Origin: an uncultured Clostridia bacterium
GTDB lineage: Bacteria; Bacillota; Clostridia; Lachnospirales; CAG-274
Direction of reading: 5' to 3'
Assembly (NCBI GenBank): GCA_944381435.1
Contig: CALWLD010000008.1
Span: 1 to 64,000, forward strand
Length of the DNA: 64,000 bases
Shown piece after piece: positions 55,668 to 63,804 of this stretch. Positions within the stretch are counted from its first letter, which is position 1, and the number at the start of each line of letters is the position of its first letter. The position numbers and the translations under genes are program-made. The notes beneath the pieces are model-generated. The model was not told the DNA's origin and ran no database searches. It saw nothing but the letters and a program-made list of their open reading frames with translations.

Positions 55668-56201
55668 TTATATATATGTTCTGACTTCAGTAACCTCAAA
55701 ACTATTACTGTTAATATATATTATATTTTTATTTTCTTTTAAAGCATAGTTTAAAGTAGAATATGTTCCACTATGTTTATCAATACCATTATATATACCT
55801 ACTAATGTAGTACATTTGTCTACTAAAAATTTATTTCTTTTTAAGTAACAATCTTTTGAAAAATCTTTTTGTAAAACTATTTTACCTGTACAATTATTAA
55901 TTAAATTATTATATCTAAATTTATAATTATCATTCCATCTTTCCATTTGATTTTCAAAAGGTATTATACAATATAATTTTATATCATCATATTTTTCTCT
56001 CAAATTTAAAATAATTTCTCCCAACCAAATATCTACACCTATTGCACAACCTGTCAAAAAAATTTTATTACCATCTAAATACAATTTTATAATTTGTTCT
56101 ATAAGTAAATACTTTAGTCTAATACAATCTATATGATTTTCGTTATTTTTAAAATGAAATTTATTAGGTCTATGTCCTGTAATTGAACAAATCTTTTCCA
56201 T
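55668..56201 (-). CDS. SLOG/DUF1273 (YpsA-like) nucleotide-binding protein
   Basis: A 177-residue protein with a Rossmann-like fold. TGHRPNKF at the N-terminus and LTGCAIGVDIWLGEIIL (about residues 50-66) mark the YpsA/SLOG family, followed by CIIPFENQMERWND. SLOG proteins are thought to sense nucleotide-derived signals and are common in defence and mobile loci; B. subtilis YpsA affects cell division. The glycine-rich loop reads TGCAIGVD where relatives often have TGGALGVD, a small departure. It is convergent with the DUF6076-like gene. Confidence 0.85.
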   Translation of the reverse strand: MEKICSITGHRPNKFHFKNNENHIDCIRLKYLLIEQIIKLYLDGNKIFLTGCAIGVDIWLGEIILNLREKYDDIKLYCIIPFENQMERWNDNYKFRYNNLINNCTGKIVLQKDFSKDCYLKRNKFLVDKCTTLVGIYNGIDKHSGTYSTLNYALKENKNIIYINSNSFEVTEVRTYI

Positions 56202-56310
56202 AAAACCCTCCTTTATACATAATTATAAATTAGTAATAAATGCAAGTATTGTTATATTAATTTTAATTTAATTATAATGCATAATATTAGTAATGTAAAG
56301 GGGTGTTTTT

Positions 56311-56622
56311 ATGAATATAGGTTCAAAATTAAATTTTATAAGAGAAACTAAAAAAATTAGTGTATATAAATTATCAAAATTAACTGATATTTCAGAAAAT
56401 CATATTCACAATATTGAAAAAAGTGTTACTCAACCTTCTGTTTTAATTTTAGAAAAGCTTTTATCTGCTCTTGGTACAAATCTTTCAGAATTTTTTAATG
56501 AAAATGATAATGTTGTTTCCTTAAATAAATTTGAAACAGAGCTTATTCAAAATATTAGATTACTTGATGATGAAAAATCAGATGCTATTTTAAAAATAAT
56601 TAAATTGATGAATAATAAATAA
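56311..56622 (+). CDS. XRE-family helix-turn-helix regulator
   Basis: A 103-residue regulator. An HTH_3 domain spans residues 5-60 (GSKLNFIRETKKISVYKLSKL, then EKSVTQPSVLILEKLLSALG), and a short helical tail follows. It lies upstream of the reverse-transcriptase locus in the same direction but is separated by a terminator. It may regulate neighbouring element genes; no operator was identified. Confidence 0.88.
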   Translation: MNIGSKLNFIRETKKISVYKLSKLTDISENHIHNIEKSVTQPSVLILEKLLSALGTNLSEFFNENDNVVSLNKFETELIQNIRLLDDEKSDAILKIIKLMNNK

Positions 56623-56636
56623 ATTTTTTTAATATA

Positions 56637-56668
56637 AAAAAGTGTGAAATCCTATATTCACACTTTTT
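56637..56668. terminator. Terminator of the XRE gene
   Basis: AAAAAGTGTGAA (56637-56648) pairs with TTCACACTTTTT (56657-56668). Confidence 0.88.
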
Positions 56669-56746
56669 ATATTAGTCTACATATTTAGAAACATTCTTTT
56701 ATCGGGAAAAAAGTCTTTTGTTCGGAAACTTTTTCTTGAAATGTCG

Positions 56747-56795
56747 TTAAAACCTTTGGTTTTAAGCTGTTTAAAGTGAAATGGGACATTTCACT
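56747..56795. repeat. Two short palindromes upstream of the reverse transcriptase promoter
   Basis: TTAAAACC-TTT-GGTTTTAA (56747-56765) and AGTGAAATG-GGA-CATTTCACT (56775-56795) are two perfect inverted repeats 10 bp apart. They lie 35-80 bp upstream of the promoter at 56829 and could be regulator sites or short hairpins. The stretch 56669-56828 shows no credible gene. Confidence 0.5.
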
Positions 56796-56828
56796 ATTCC
56801 TGCCTAAAGTATACAAACATAATAAATA

Positions 56829-56857
56829 TTGACATATATTGTAAAAAGATATATAAT
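56829..56857 (+). promoter_or_regulatory. Promoter of the ncRNA and reverse transcriptase
   Basis: TTGACA (56829-56834), 17-nt spacer, TATAAT (56852-56857): full consensus. Transcription near 56864 leaves about 350 nt before the reverse-transcriptase ATG. Confidence 0.85.
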
Positions 56858-56863
56858 TAATAA

Positions 56864-57195
56864 TATAAGTTAACAAATAGTTTTCTTATAAGTTTACTTT
56901 ATACAATATAAGGTATAAAGGTAGAGGATTGATGTCAAGACCTGTTGAATATATTTATTTTGCAAGGCTTGAATAAGATTAATAACTATAGAACTTATTA
57001 TGTCTTCAATAGATATTATATTGTATCCTAAAGTTATTATGATAATCACCTCCAATAGATATGCTATTTCTATTATAGCATAATTTATAATTGCAAATTT
57101 TGGACAGCTAATATTGATATTAAAAAATATTAATATTAAGTTTTTGTATATACCTGTCAACATTAGGAACGCTGTCCTCCCTGTTGACAGGTTTA
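56864..57195 (+). ncRNA. Structured non-coding RNA of the reverse transcriptase system
   Basis: No protein fits this stretch on the plus strand, yet it folds well. CTTTATAC/GTATAAAG form an 8-bp stem near 56897-56920. TATGCTAT/ATAGCATA (57060-57067 / 57075-57082) form another. TAATATTGATATT and AATATTAATATTA (57109-57121 / 57126-57138) form 13 bp with one G-U. ACCTGTCAACA/TGTTGACAGGT (57152-57162 / 57182-57192) form a perfect 11-bp stem just before the ribosome site. GGACAGC (57102-57108) complements GCTGTCC (57171-57177) in that last loop, a possible pseudoknot. Defence RTs of the DRT2 and DRT9 types use an ncRNA in this position as template. Confidence 0.7.
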
Positions 57196-57216
57196 TGCTA
57201 TTTTAAGGAGATTTTT

Positions 57217-58590
57217 ATGAATTGGATAGAATGGAAAAAGAATAATAATACTTTATCAAAGTATACACATTTTGATAAACGAACTTCCATATGTAAATGT
57301 TTTAATTATATTATTAATCCTGATAATATATCAAAACATAGTTTTTATCCTTTTATATACTATGAACAAGAAATAAGAAAATTTTCTAGAAAAAATTACT
57401 TAAAATATAAGCAAGGCATAAAAGAAAAACCTAAACCTAAAACTAGACCTATATGTTACTCATCTCATATTGATAAATGTATTTATAAATATTATAGTGC
57501 GTTATTAAATTTAAGTTATAATTCTTATAGTAAAGACAATAATATTGATGATTGTGTATTAGCATATAGAACTAATAAAGATAAAAAAAATAATAATAAT
57601 ATTTATTTTGCTAAAAATGCTTTTGATTTTATAAAAAAATATGATTGTAATATTATAGTTGGTGATTTTTCTAATTTTTTTGATAACTTGGAACATAATT
57701 ATTTAAAGAAATGTATTAAAGAAGTTTTAAATGTTAATACATTATCTAATGATTGGTATGCTATTTTTAAAAATATAACTAAATATTCTTATTGGAAATT
57801 AAAAGATTTATTAGAATTAAATAACATGAAATATAATTTTAATGGTATAAAAGAATTTAATAAATTAGATATAGCTTTATCTAGAAGTAAATTTAAAGCT
57901 TTAAAAAAGAAATATATTATACCAAATAAGAAGAAATATGGTATTCCTCAAGGTTCTGCTATTAGTGGTGTTTTATCAAATGTGTACATGATAAATTTTG
58001 ATAAATCTATAAATACATATATTTCAAGTTTAAATGGTTTATATTTAAGGTATAGTGATGATTTTATTATTATATTTCCTAAAAATAATAATATAAATGA
58101 TGTTCGCTCCTATATAAATAAACAATTAGAAACTATCCCAAATTTAAAGTTACAAGAAGAAAAAACTCAAATTTACACTTTTTGTAATAATACTATAAAA
58201 AATTGTACAAATTTATATTATATTAATATTAAAGAAAATAGTAATAAAATTGATTATTTAGGATTTGTCTTTGATGGTAAAAAAGTTACTTTTAGAGACA
58301 AAACTATTTCAAAATATTATACAAAAATGTATAGAAAACTAAATCATATAATAAGATGTCAAGGTAAATCTAGACTAGGAAAAAAAATAAGTTGTAAAAA
58401 CTTATATAGAGATTATACTCAAAAAGGTATAAAGTATATTAGAAATTCAAAATATCCTCATAATAAAGGTAACTTTCTAACCTATGTAAATAGAGCAAAA
58501 AAAATATTTGGTAATGATTACTTGATAACTACTTCAACCAATAGACATTTACTAAAAATACGTAGAAAAAGACAAAAATTTGGTATTTAA
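57217..58590 (+). CDS. Defence-associated reverse transcriptase (UG/Abi class, DRT2-like)
   Basis: A 457-residue reverse transcriptase. Catalytic residues are D150 in VGDFSNFFDNLEH, PQGSAIS (244-250) and the YSDD box (279-282). The thumb region follows (about 340-457), ending in a very basic tail (LKIRRKRQKFG). There is no maturase, endonuclease or integrase domain, and no group II intron or retron msr/msd pattern was recognised. The start HFDKRTSICKCFNYI and the YSSHIDKCIYKYY block recall UG2/DRT2 proteins, from memory only. ATG at 57217 follows AAGGAG by 6 nt, directly after the ncRNA hairpin. It would act by copying the upstream RNA. Confidence 0.88.
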   Translation: MNWIEWKKNNNTLSKYTHFDKRTSICKCFNYIINPDNISKHSFYPFIYYEQEIRKFSRKNYLKYKQGIKEKPKPKTRPICYSSHIDKCIYKYYSALLNLSYNSYSKDNNIDDCVLAYRTNKDKKNNNNIYFAKNAFDFIKKYDCNIIVGDFSNFFDNLEHNYLKKCIKEVLNVNTLSNDWYAIFKNITKYSYWKLKDLLELNNMKYNFNGIKEFNKLDIALSRSKFKALKKKYIIPNKKKYGIPQGSAISGVLSNVYMINFDKSINTYISSLNGLYLRYSDDFIIIFPKNNNINDVRSYINKQLETIPNLKLQEEKTQIYTFCNNTIKNCTNLYYINIKENSNKIDYLGFVFDGKKVTFRDKTISKYYTKMYRKLNHIIRCQGKSRLGKKISCKNLYRDYTQKGIKYIRNSKYPHNKGNFLTYVNRAKKIFGNDYLITTSTNRHLLKIRRKRQKFGI

Positions 58591-58617
58591 CTATATTTTA
58601 TAAATGCAAAATATAAG

Positions 58618-58665
58618 AGGTTAACTTAAATTACTATACAATAATATTTGAGTTAACCTTTATTT
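58618..58665 (+). terminator. Terminator of the reverse transcriptase gene
   Basis: AGGTTAACTTAAAT (58618-58631) pairs with ATTTGAGTTAACCT (58646-58659) with one G-U pair, then T-rich DNA. Confidence 0.82.
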
Positions 58666-58728
58666 GTTATAAATATACATATTTATATTATGTTTATTTT
58701 AAAAAATATATATTTTTAAAATATTTTA

Positions 58729-59001
58729 TTAAAACAAATCACTATGTGTACCTGTTCTTGTCAAATACAAAATAAGCTCATTATCACATATTTCATAAAT
58801 TAATAACCAATCTGGAGTTATATGACATTCTCTACAACCCAAATAATTACCAATTAAATTATGGTCTTTATTTTTATCTGGTAATTTTTCACCTTTTGCT
58901 AATTTTTCTACTATATCATTAAGTAAACTTATATTATATCCTCTTTTTATAGCTAGTTTTAAATCTTTTTTAAATTTATTAGTAGCAACTATATTATACA
59001 T
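58729..59001 (-). CDS. yafQ: YafQ-type mRNA interferase toxin
   Basis: A 90-residue RelE-superfamily RNase that cuts mRNA on the ribosome. YafQ marks are present: DHNLIGNYLGCRECHITPDW (about residues 45-64) and the C-terminal LYLTRTGTHSDLF, with the catalytic His and Phe-ending tail. It overlaps its antitoxin gene by 8 bp. In YafQ-DinJ pairs the toxin is neutralised by direct binding. Confidence 0.94.
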   Translation of the reverse strand: MYNIVATNKFKKDLKLAIKRGYNISLLNDIVEKLAKGEKLPDKNKDHNLIGNYLGCRECHITPDWLLIYEICDNELILYLTRTGTHSDLF

Positions 59002-59272
59002 CTTCTTCTACTTCCTTTAATAATTCTCCAAAACTTGAATATACTTTTTTATTAGGATTATTTTTAAGTTGTTTAACTTCTTCAATTGCTTCTAATGTTT
59101 CTATATTATTTGTATTTAATGATAATTCAAAAGGTATTTTTTGTTGTCTAACAACTGTTTTAGCAAAAATATTAAATGCTGTTGTCATAGTTAAACCAAG
59201 TTCATTACAAAATAACTCAAATTGTTTTTTCAAATTTTCGTCCATTCTTATATTTATATTTGTTTGTGCCAT
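58994..59272 (-). CDS. RelB/DinJ-type antitoxin
   Basis: A 92-residue antitoxin with an N-terminal ribbon-helix-helix (TNINIRMDENLKKQFELFCNELGL, read as the operator-binding part). The conserved MTTAFNIFAKTVVRQQKIPFEL block follows, then a flexible acidic C-terminus that wraps the toxin. GAGGTGAT precedes the ATG. It precedes yafQ, the standard order, and probably represses its own promoter. Confidence 0.93.
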   Translation of the reverse strand: MAQTNINIRMDENLKKQFELFCNELGLTMTTAFNIFAKTVVRQQKIPFELSLNTNNIETLEAIEEVKQLKNNPNKKVYSSFGELLKEVEEDV

Positions 59273-59322
59273 AAAATCACCTCTAATAATATTTATATCT
59301 TATATACATATACCATATAGAT

Positions 59323-59377
59323 ATATTATATACATATATTATATACATATATTATATAATTTTATTTATGTTGTCAA
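59323..59377 (-). promoter_or_regulatory. Promoter and tandem 13-bp operator repeats of the toxin-antitoxin operon
   Basis: TTGACA (59377-59372), 17-nt spacer, TAATAT (59354-59349) on the minus strand. Overlapping and just downstream is ATATTATATACAT repeated in tandem from 59323, two full copies and a third partial copy to about 59358. Such iterated sites suit cooperative binding by a ribbon-helix-helix antitoxin. Confidence 0.6.
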
Positions 59378-59388
59378 TAATTAATAAT

Positions 59389-59418
59389 AAAAAAGAGAGT
59401 ATAAACACTCTCTTTTTT
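59389..59418. terminator. Terminator of the hsdR-ygjP-like operon
   Basis: AAAAAAGAGAGT (59389-59400) pairs with ACTCTCTTTTTT (59407-59418); symmetrical, works on both strands. Confidence 0.88.
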
Positions 59419-59553
59419 ATTTAACTTTCCATTTGCCAAAACAATTCTATTTTACTACAACTATATATACATATAAAAAACTCTTTATTTATTACTTATA
59501 TTTTATAGTAATAAAATAATAAATTATATGAAAAATTATCTATAATTAATAAT

Positions 59554-60282
59554 TTAATATTCCATATTTATAAATTGATTTTCTAAAATACTTTTTCTTT
59601 CTTTCCAATCTGGCATCATAACAGTTAAAAAATTATAAAAATTTTTTGAATGATTAGGATATATAAAATGACAAAGCTCATGCAATATTACATACTCAAT
59701 ACAATTTTTAGAGACTTGTATTAGCAAAATATTTAAATTAATTTTATTTTTATTAGGCAAGCAAGAGCCCCATCTTTTTTTCATATTTCTAACTTCAATT
59801 ATAGGCATATTAACATTGTATTTTTCAAAGTTTAAATGTAATTTTTTAGTTATATCTAAAAATGTATTATAAGCTATATTTTTAATATAGTTATCAACCA
59901 TTTTTTTCTTTTTATTAAAATCTAAAGTATTTTTAGTATAAACATATAAAAAAACTGTATCATTAAAAACTTTTTCTTTATTACTTTCAATTAATTTTAA
60001 TCTTATATGTTTACCCAAAATATAAAAACTTTCACCACTAATATATTGCTTATCATTACTTTTATACTTGTTGATTTCTTCAAACTTATTAACAGTATTT
60101 AAAATATACCTGCCATGTTTTAAAACAAAATTATCTATAAAAGTAAATGGTATATTTTCATTGGCAGAAACAAAAATTTTACCACTATCTTTTATTCTCA
60201 TATTAAGATTTTTTACTTTTTTAATTTGTAAAGTATATTTTATTTGTTTGTCATTATATTTTACTGTTCTATCATAGCTCAT
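59554..60282 (-). CDS. YgjP-like metallopeptidase (DUF45/M48-like) of the type I restriction operon
   Basis: A 242-residue protein with the zincin motif HELCHFIYPNHSKNFY: HExxH-type (H, E, H) with a third His six residues on, as in the YgjP/WLM family. RWGSC just before it is also characteristic. Genes of this family are very often placed behind hsdR. Its ATG overlaps the hsdR stop (TAATG), and its ribosome site AAGGAG is inside hsdR, so translation is coupled. Substrate unknown. Confidence 0.88.
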   Translation of the reverse strand: MSYDRTVKYNDKQIKYTLQIKKVKNLNMRIKDSGKIFVSANENIPFTFIDNFVLKHGRYILNTVNKFEEINKYKSNDKQYISGESFYILGKHIRLKLIESNKEKVFNDTVFLYVYTKNTLDFNKKKKMVDNYIKNIAYNTFLDITKKLHLNFEKYNVNMPIIEVRNMKKRWGSCLPNKNKINLNILLIQVSKNCIEYVILHELCHFIYPNHSKNFYNFLTVMMPDWKERKSILENQFINMEY

Positions 60283-63200
60283 TAGTATCTCCTTATAGCA
60301 ATTAATTTAACTTTTTCAATTATTTTATCAATAATAGAAAAATCTATTTTTATATTGTACTTATTTTCATAACTAAAAAATAAATCATCTATTTGCATTT
60401 CAATTTTTTTATGTATATCAATATTTTCTTTCCAATCTACTTGTTTATTTTCTTTAAAAATTTCCGTTATATATATTGAAATATCTGTAATAAAATCTTG
60501 TGTAAAAAATTGTTTACCTTGTAAATTATCTTGTATAGTGTCTAGTACCATGCATATACCACCATAAAAAGCCTGTGCATTATAATCATTTTTTATTTTT
60601 TCTGGGTATTCAATGCTACTTTTATTATTTTCAAAGTCTTCTAATATGGAACGCATTTTATTTAAGTAATCGGTATCATCTATTAATTTATTTTTAAATT
60701 CTTCTAAAGTTTGTTTAATTTTTTTAGAAAAACTTTCATAATAAGATGGATTTTCGTCATATTTTTGTTTTATAACTTTAGTCAATTTACTTGTTATAGC
60801 ATCAGCTTTTGCACGGGTAGAAGTAAGGTTTTCAATTTCTTTTTCTATCTCTTCTTTATTTAAAATATCTAAAGGTGCGACAATTTTTTGAAGCCCTGAC
60901 ACATATAGATGAGTATCTAAAAGATTTTGCATAATAGGTTCATACTCTGTATTATCTATTGCATCATAATATCTAATTTTAACACTACGGCGTATTTTAG
61001 AATAAAAAACAAAGTTATCTTTATACTTTTTAATTTCATCTTTATCTACACTAATATATAATTTTTCAGAATTTAACACAATATTAAGGTATTTACCTAA
61101 ATTACAAAGCAGTTTGTAAAATGTTTCTCTTTTCTCTTCATCTGCCAAAGATACTTCTATTTCTTCAACATCTTGTTTATTTTTTAAATTTATAAATAAA
61201 TCTTCTAACGATTCATTACAAGCTCTAATTTTATTAATAATATCTATTATATCTGTAATAGTATTTTTTAAATCACTACTTTCAAAATTTTCAAGCCCAG
61301 CACCACTATAAATTTGCATTGCATCATCTAATTTTTTTATAAGTTGTCTATAATCTATAATTAGCCCATAATCTTTTCCATCTCTTAGTCTATTAGTTCT
61401 TGCTATTGCTTGTAAAAGGCTATGTTCTTTTAATTCTTTATCAATATATAAAACTTGGCAAATAGGTGCATCAAAGCCTGTTAAAAGTTTGCTACAAACT
61501 ATTAAAATATCTATATCCCCATTACAAAATTTATTTTTTATAATTTCTTCATATTTATCTTCATTTCCATATAATTTCATCATTTTAGTCCAAAAATTTA
61601 ATACTTGATTATCAGAAGCTTCGTTTATATCTTCTTCGTCTTCTCTCATATCTGGTCTAGATATAATAGTAGAACAATTTAAATCGCCCATTTCTTCAAA
61701 AGCTTCTAAGTATCTAATAGCATCTTTTTTACAGCTTGTAGCCAACATAGCTTTAAAACCTGTTTCTTTAATAGTAGTAATAAAGTGATTATTTATATCA
61801 AGAGCAATCATATTAATTCTAGCACTAGATGAGTTTAATTTTTGTAATCGACTCCACTTATTTTTTAAATCTTTCTTTTGTTTTTCTGTACATCTTTTAC
61901 TACGCTCTTCAAACCACAAATCAATATTTTTTTCATCTACATCTTGTATAACTGCTCTACCCTCATAAATAAGTGGTACTATTGCATTGTCATCAACACC
62001 ATCTTTAATAGTATATTTATGAATAAGTTTACCAAAACGATTAGAAGTTTTTTCATCTTTCATAAGTGGTGTACCAGTAAACCCAATATAACAAGCATTG
62101 GGGAATACTGTACGCATTTTTATAGATAATTCGCCATAGTTAGAACGGTGGCTTTCATCTATAAGAATAAAAATATTTTTACAATCTATTTTTACATTTG
62201 ATTTTTCTACTATATCAAATTTATTTATAATAGTTGTAATAATATCAGCTCTATTTTTTTCTATAAGTTCAATTAAATTTTTACTTGTTGTAGCATTAGC
62301 TGGCTTTAAGCCTGTATGAGCAAAAGTAGTTGAGATTTGTCTGTCAAGCTCTTTTCTGTCTGTAACAATTATAACTCTAGGTTTTATGTTAGACATTTCC
62401 ATAAGAAGATATTTTGTAAGCATAACCATAGTAAGACTTTTTCCACTGCCTTGAGTATGCCAAATAAAGCCACCTTCATAATTATTATCATTTTTACTTT
62501 TATTAATATTTTTAATAACTTCATTTATTGCAAAAAACTGTTGATAACGACATATTTTTTTCACATTGGCATCATATAATATAAAATATCTAATAATCTT
62601 TTCAACTCTTTCTTTAGAAAAAAGGGCAATAATATTTTTATCTTGTGTTGTTGGTTGTCTATCTGTAACATAATTTTCTAATTTTGCGTTTAAAAAATGA
62701 TTATCTTGTTCTTTCCAAACACTCCAAAATTTTTTAGGTGTACCACAAGTTGCATATTTAACGCTATTTTTATTTGTAGCCATTAATATTTGAGCAAATT
62801 TAAAAAGTTGAGGTATATATTCTGATTTTTGGTTTCTTATGTTTTGCTCAACAGCCTGTTCAACAGATATGTAAGGGGACTTACATTCTATAACACCAAA
62901 AGGAATACCATTTATAAAAAGTACAATATCAGGTCTTGCATTTTTAGTTGTGTTAATTTTATTAATGTCAAATTTTTCTGTTGTATGGTTAGTGTTTTTG
63001 TTCTGCAATTCAACAGAAAATTCTTCTGTTATATGGAAAACATTATTTTCAAAATTGTCCCAATCAATATATTTTAAATTAAAACTAAGATTTTTACCAT
63101 TTCCAACATTTTCAACATAGCTTTTACCGTATAATAAGTAGTTATAAATTTTTTCATTCGTACGGACTAATCCCTCAATTAAAGGTTCATCTAAATCAGT

Positions 63201-63431
63201 TATAGCTTTTTCAATATTGTTTAAAGAAAACTTATTTTCTTTATTTGCAAATTTATAACTATTTATTTTTATTAACTGTTGTCTTAAAATATCTTTTAAA
63301 ATTACATTATATTTGTTTCCACGCTGTTCTAAACATTGGGTAGGAGATATATAAGTATATCCCATTTTTTTCAGTAAATCTATTGCAGGCTGTTGGCTTA
63401 CTATCTTTTCGTTATATAAATTTTTCTCCAT
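60282..63431 (-). CDS. hsdR: Type I restriction enzyme R subunit (HsdR)
   Basis: The motor and nuclease subunit of a type I restriction enzyme, 1049 residues. The N-terminal PD-ExK nuclease core is NARPDIVLFINGIPFGVIECK. The SF2 helicase follows with Walker A HTQGSGKSLTMVML, motif II LIDESHRSNYG (DESH for DEAH) and motif VI RTNRLRDGKDYG. A C-terminal helical region binds the methylase core. ATG at 63431 has AAAGGAG 7 nt upstream; a reading from 63470 adds 13 residues. hsdM is not in the window. Confidence 0.95.
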   Translation of the reverse strand: MEKNLYNEKIVSQQPAIDLLKKMGYTYISPTQCLEQRGNKYNVILKDILRQQLIKINSYKFANKENKFSLNNIEKAITDLDEPLIEGLVRTNEKIYNYLLYGKSYVENVGNGKNLSFNLKYIDWDNFENNVFHITEEFSVELQNKNTNHTTEKFDINKINTTKNARPDIVLFINGIPFGVIECKSPYISVEQAVEQNIRNQKSEYIPQLFKFAQILMATNKNSVKYATCGTPKKFWSVWKEQDNHFLNAKLENYVTDRQPTTQDKNIIALFSKERVEKIIRYFILYDANVKKICRYQQFFAINEVIKNINKSKNDNNYEGGFIWHTQGSGKSLTMVMLTKYLLMEMSNIKPRVIIVTDRKELDRQISTTFAHTGLKPANATTSKNLIELIEKNRADIITTIINKFDIVEKSNVKIDCKNIFILIDESHRSNYGELSIKMRTVFPNACYIGFTGTPLMKDEKTSNRFGKLIHKYTIKDGVDDNAIVPLIYEGRAVIQDVDEKNIDLWFEERSKRCTEKQKKDLKNKWSRLQKLNSSSARINMIALDINNHFITTIKETGFKAMLATSCKKDAIRYLEAFEEMGDLNCSTIISRPDMREDEEDINEASDNQVLNFWTKMMKLYGNEDKYEEIIKNKFCNGDIDILIVCSKLLTGFDAPICQVLYIDKELKEHSLLQAIARTNRLRDGKDYGLIIDYRQLIKKLDDAMQIYSGAGLENFESSDLKNTITDIIDIINKIRACNESLEDLFINLKNKQDVEEIEVSLADEEKRETFYKLLCNLGKYLNIVLNSEKLYISVDKDEIKKYKDNFVFYSKIRRSVKIRYYDAIDNTEYEPIMQNLLDTHLYVSGLQKIVAPLDILNKEEIEKEIENLTSTRAKADAITSKLTKVIKQKYDENPSYYESFSKKIKQTLEEFKNKLIDDTDYLNKMRSILEDFENNKSSIEYPEKIKNDYNAQAFYGGICMVLDTIQDNLQGKQFFTQDFITDISIYITEIFKENKQVDWKENIDIHKKIEMQIDDLFFSYENKYNIKIDFSIIDKIIEKVKLIAIRRY

Positions 63432-63480
63432 ATAAATACTCCTTTTATAAATAAGGTGGGATAAACCCACCTTATAAAAA

Positions 63481-63729
63481 TTAAAATTTAAAATAGTTAT
63501 TATTTAGTGTATAGTTTTGATTATTCATTAAATAATATTGAGTTCTTGCTTGTTGATTATTGTAACTAATATGTGATAAAAGTTTACATACTTCATAAAA
63601 TAAATCTATTTTATCTTTAATATATTTTTTATCGAATTCATTAATATTACATATATCAACAATAAATTTAGTAAAGTTTTTTTGAAAATCTATTTGATTT
63701 TCTGTCTTAATATTGCCACCTCCTTTCAT
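63481..63729 (-). CDS. Small protein between hsdS and hsdR
   Basis: An open frame of 82 codons from ATG 63729. GGAGG is inside its first codons and the promoter at 63739 puts the transcript start almost at that ATG. Initiation may therefore be at ATT 63711 (7 nt after GGAGG) or be leaderless at 63729. The product is helical and A/T-rich (FTKFIVDICNINEFDKKYIK and a Asn-rich end NNQNYTLNNNYF). I do not recognise it. Lying between hsdS and hsdR, it might regulate the system. Confidence 0.5.
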   Translation of the reverse strand: MKGGGNIKTENQIDFQKNFTKFIVDICNINEFDKKYIKDKIDLFYEVCKLLSHISYNNQQARTQYYLMNNQNYTLNNNYFKF

Positions 63730-63738
63730 TTTTATTAT

Positions 63739-63767
63739 ATCATAAATAAAAATTTGAAAAGTGTCAA
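63739..63767 (-). promoter_or_regulatory. Internal promoter before the small gene and hsdR
   Basis: TTGACA (63767-63762), 17-nt spacer, TATGAT (63744-63739) on the minus strand. It would give hsdR its own transcript, apart from hsdS. Confidence 0.6.
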
Positions 63768-63795
63768 AAAAGTATCAAAAAAGTGTCAAAAAAAC
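63757..63795 (-). repeat. Three tandem 12-bp repeats at the hsdR-side promoter
   Basis: On the minus strand the unit TTTTTTGACACT occurs three times in a row, the middle copy with GATACT. The last copy supplies the -35 box. Tandem TTGACA-like units could bind a regulator or offer alternative -35 boxes. Confidence 0.65.
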
Positions 63796-63804
63796 ATCAT
63801 TTTT

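Noticed and set aside
56685..56876. 63-codon minus-strand frame before the reverse transcriptase
   Set aside because: Contains the palindromes and the promoter; no ribosome site and no protein-like composition.
56894..57163. 89-codon open frame on the minus strand within the region upstream of the reverse transcriptase
   Set aside because: No ribosome site, runs against the consensus promoter, and its sequence is explained by perfect RNA stems. Kept only as a point to test for a rolling-circle template, not as a gene.
57184..58728. Reverse transcriptase as a group II intron protein
   Set aside because: No maturase or endonuclease domain and no domain V-like hairpin downstream; a plain terminator follows.
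59297..59360. Replication iterons near the toxin-antitoxin genes
   Set aside because: The 13-bp repeats overlap the antitoxin promoter and are far from the RepA-like gene, so an operator is the simpler reading.
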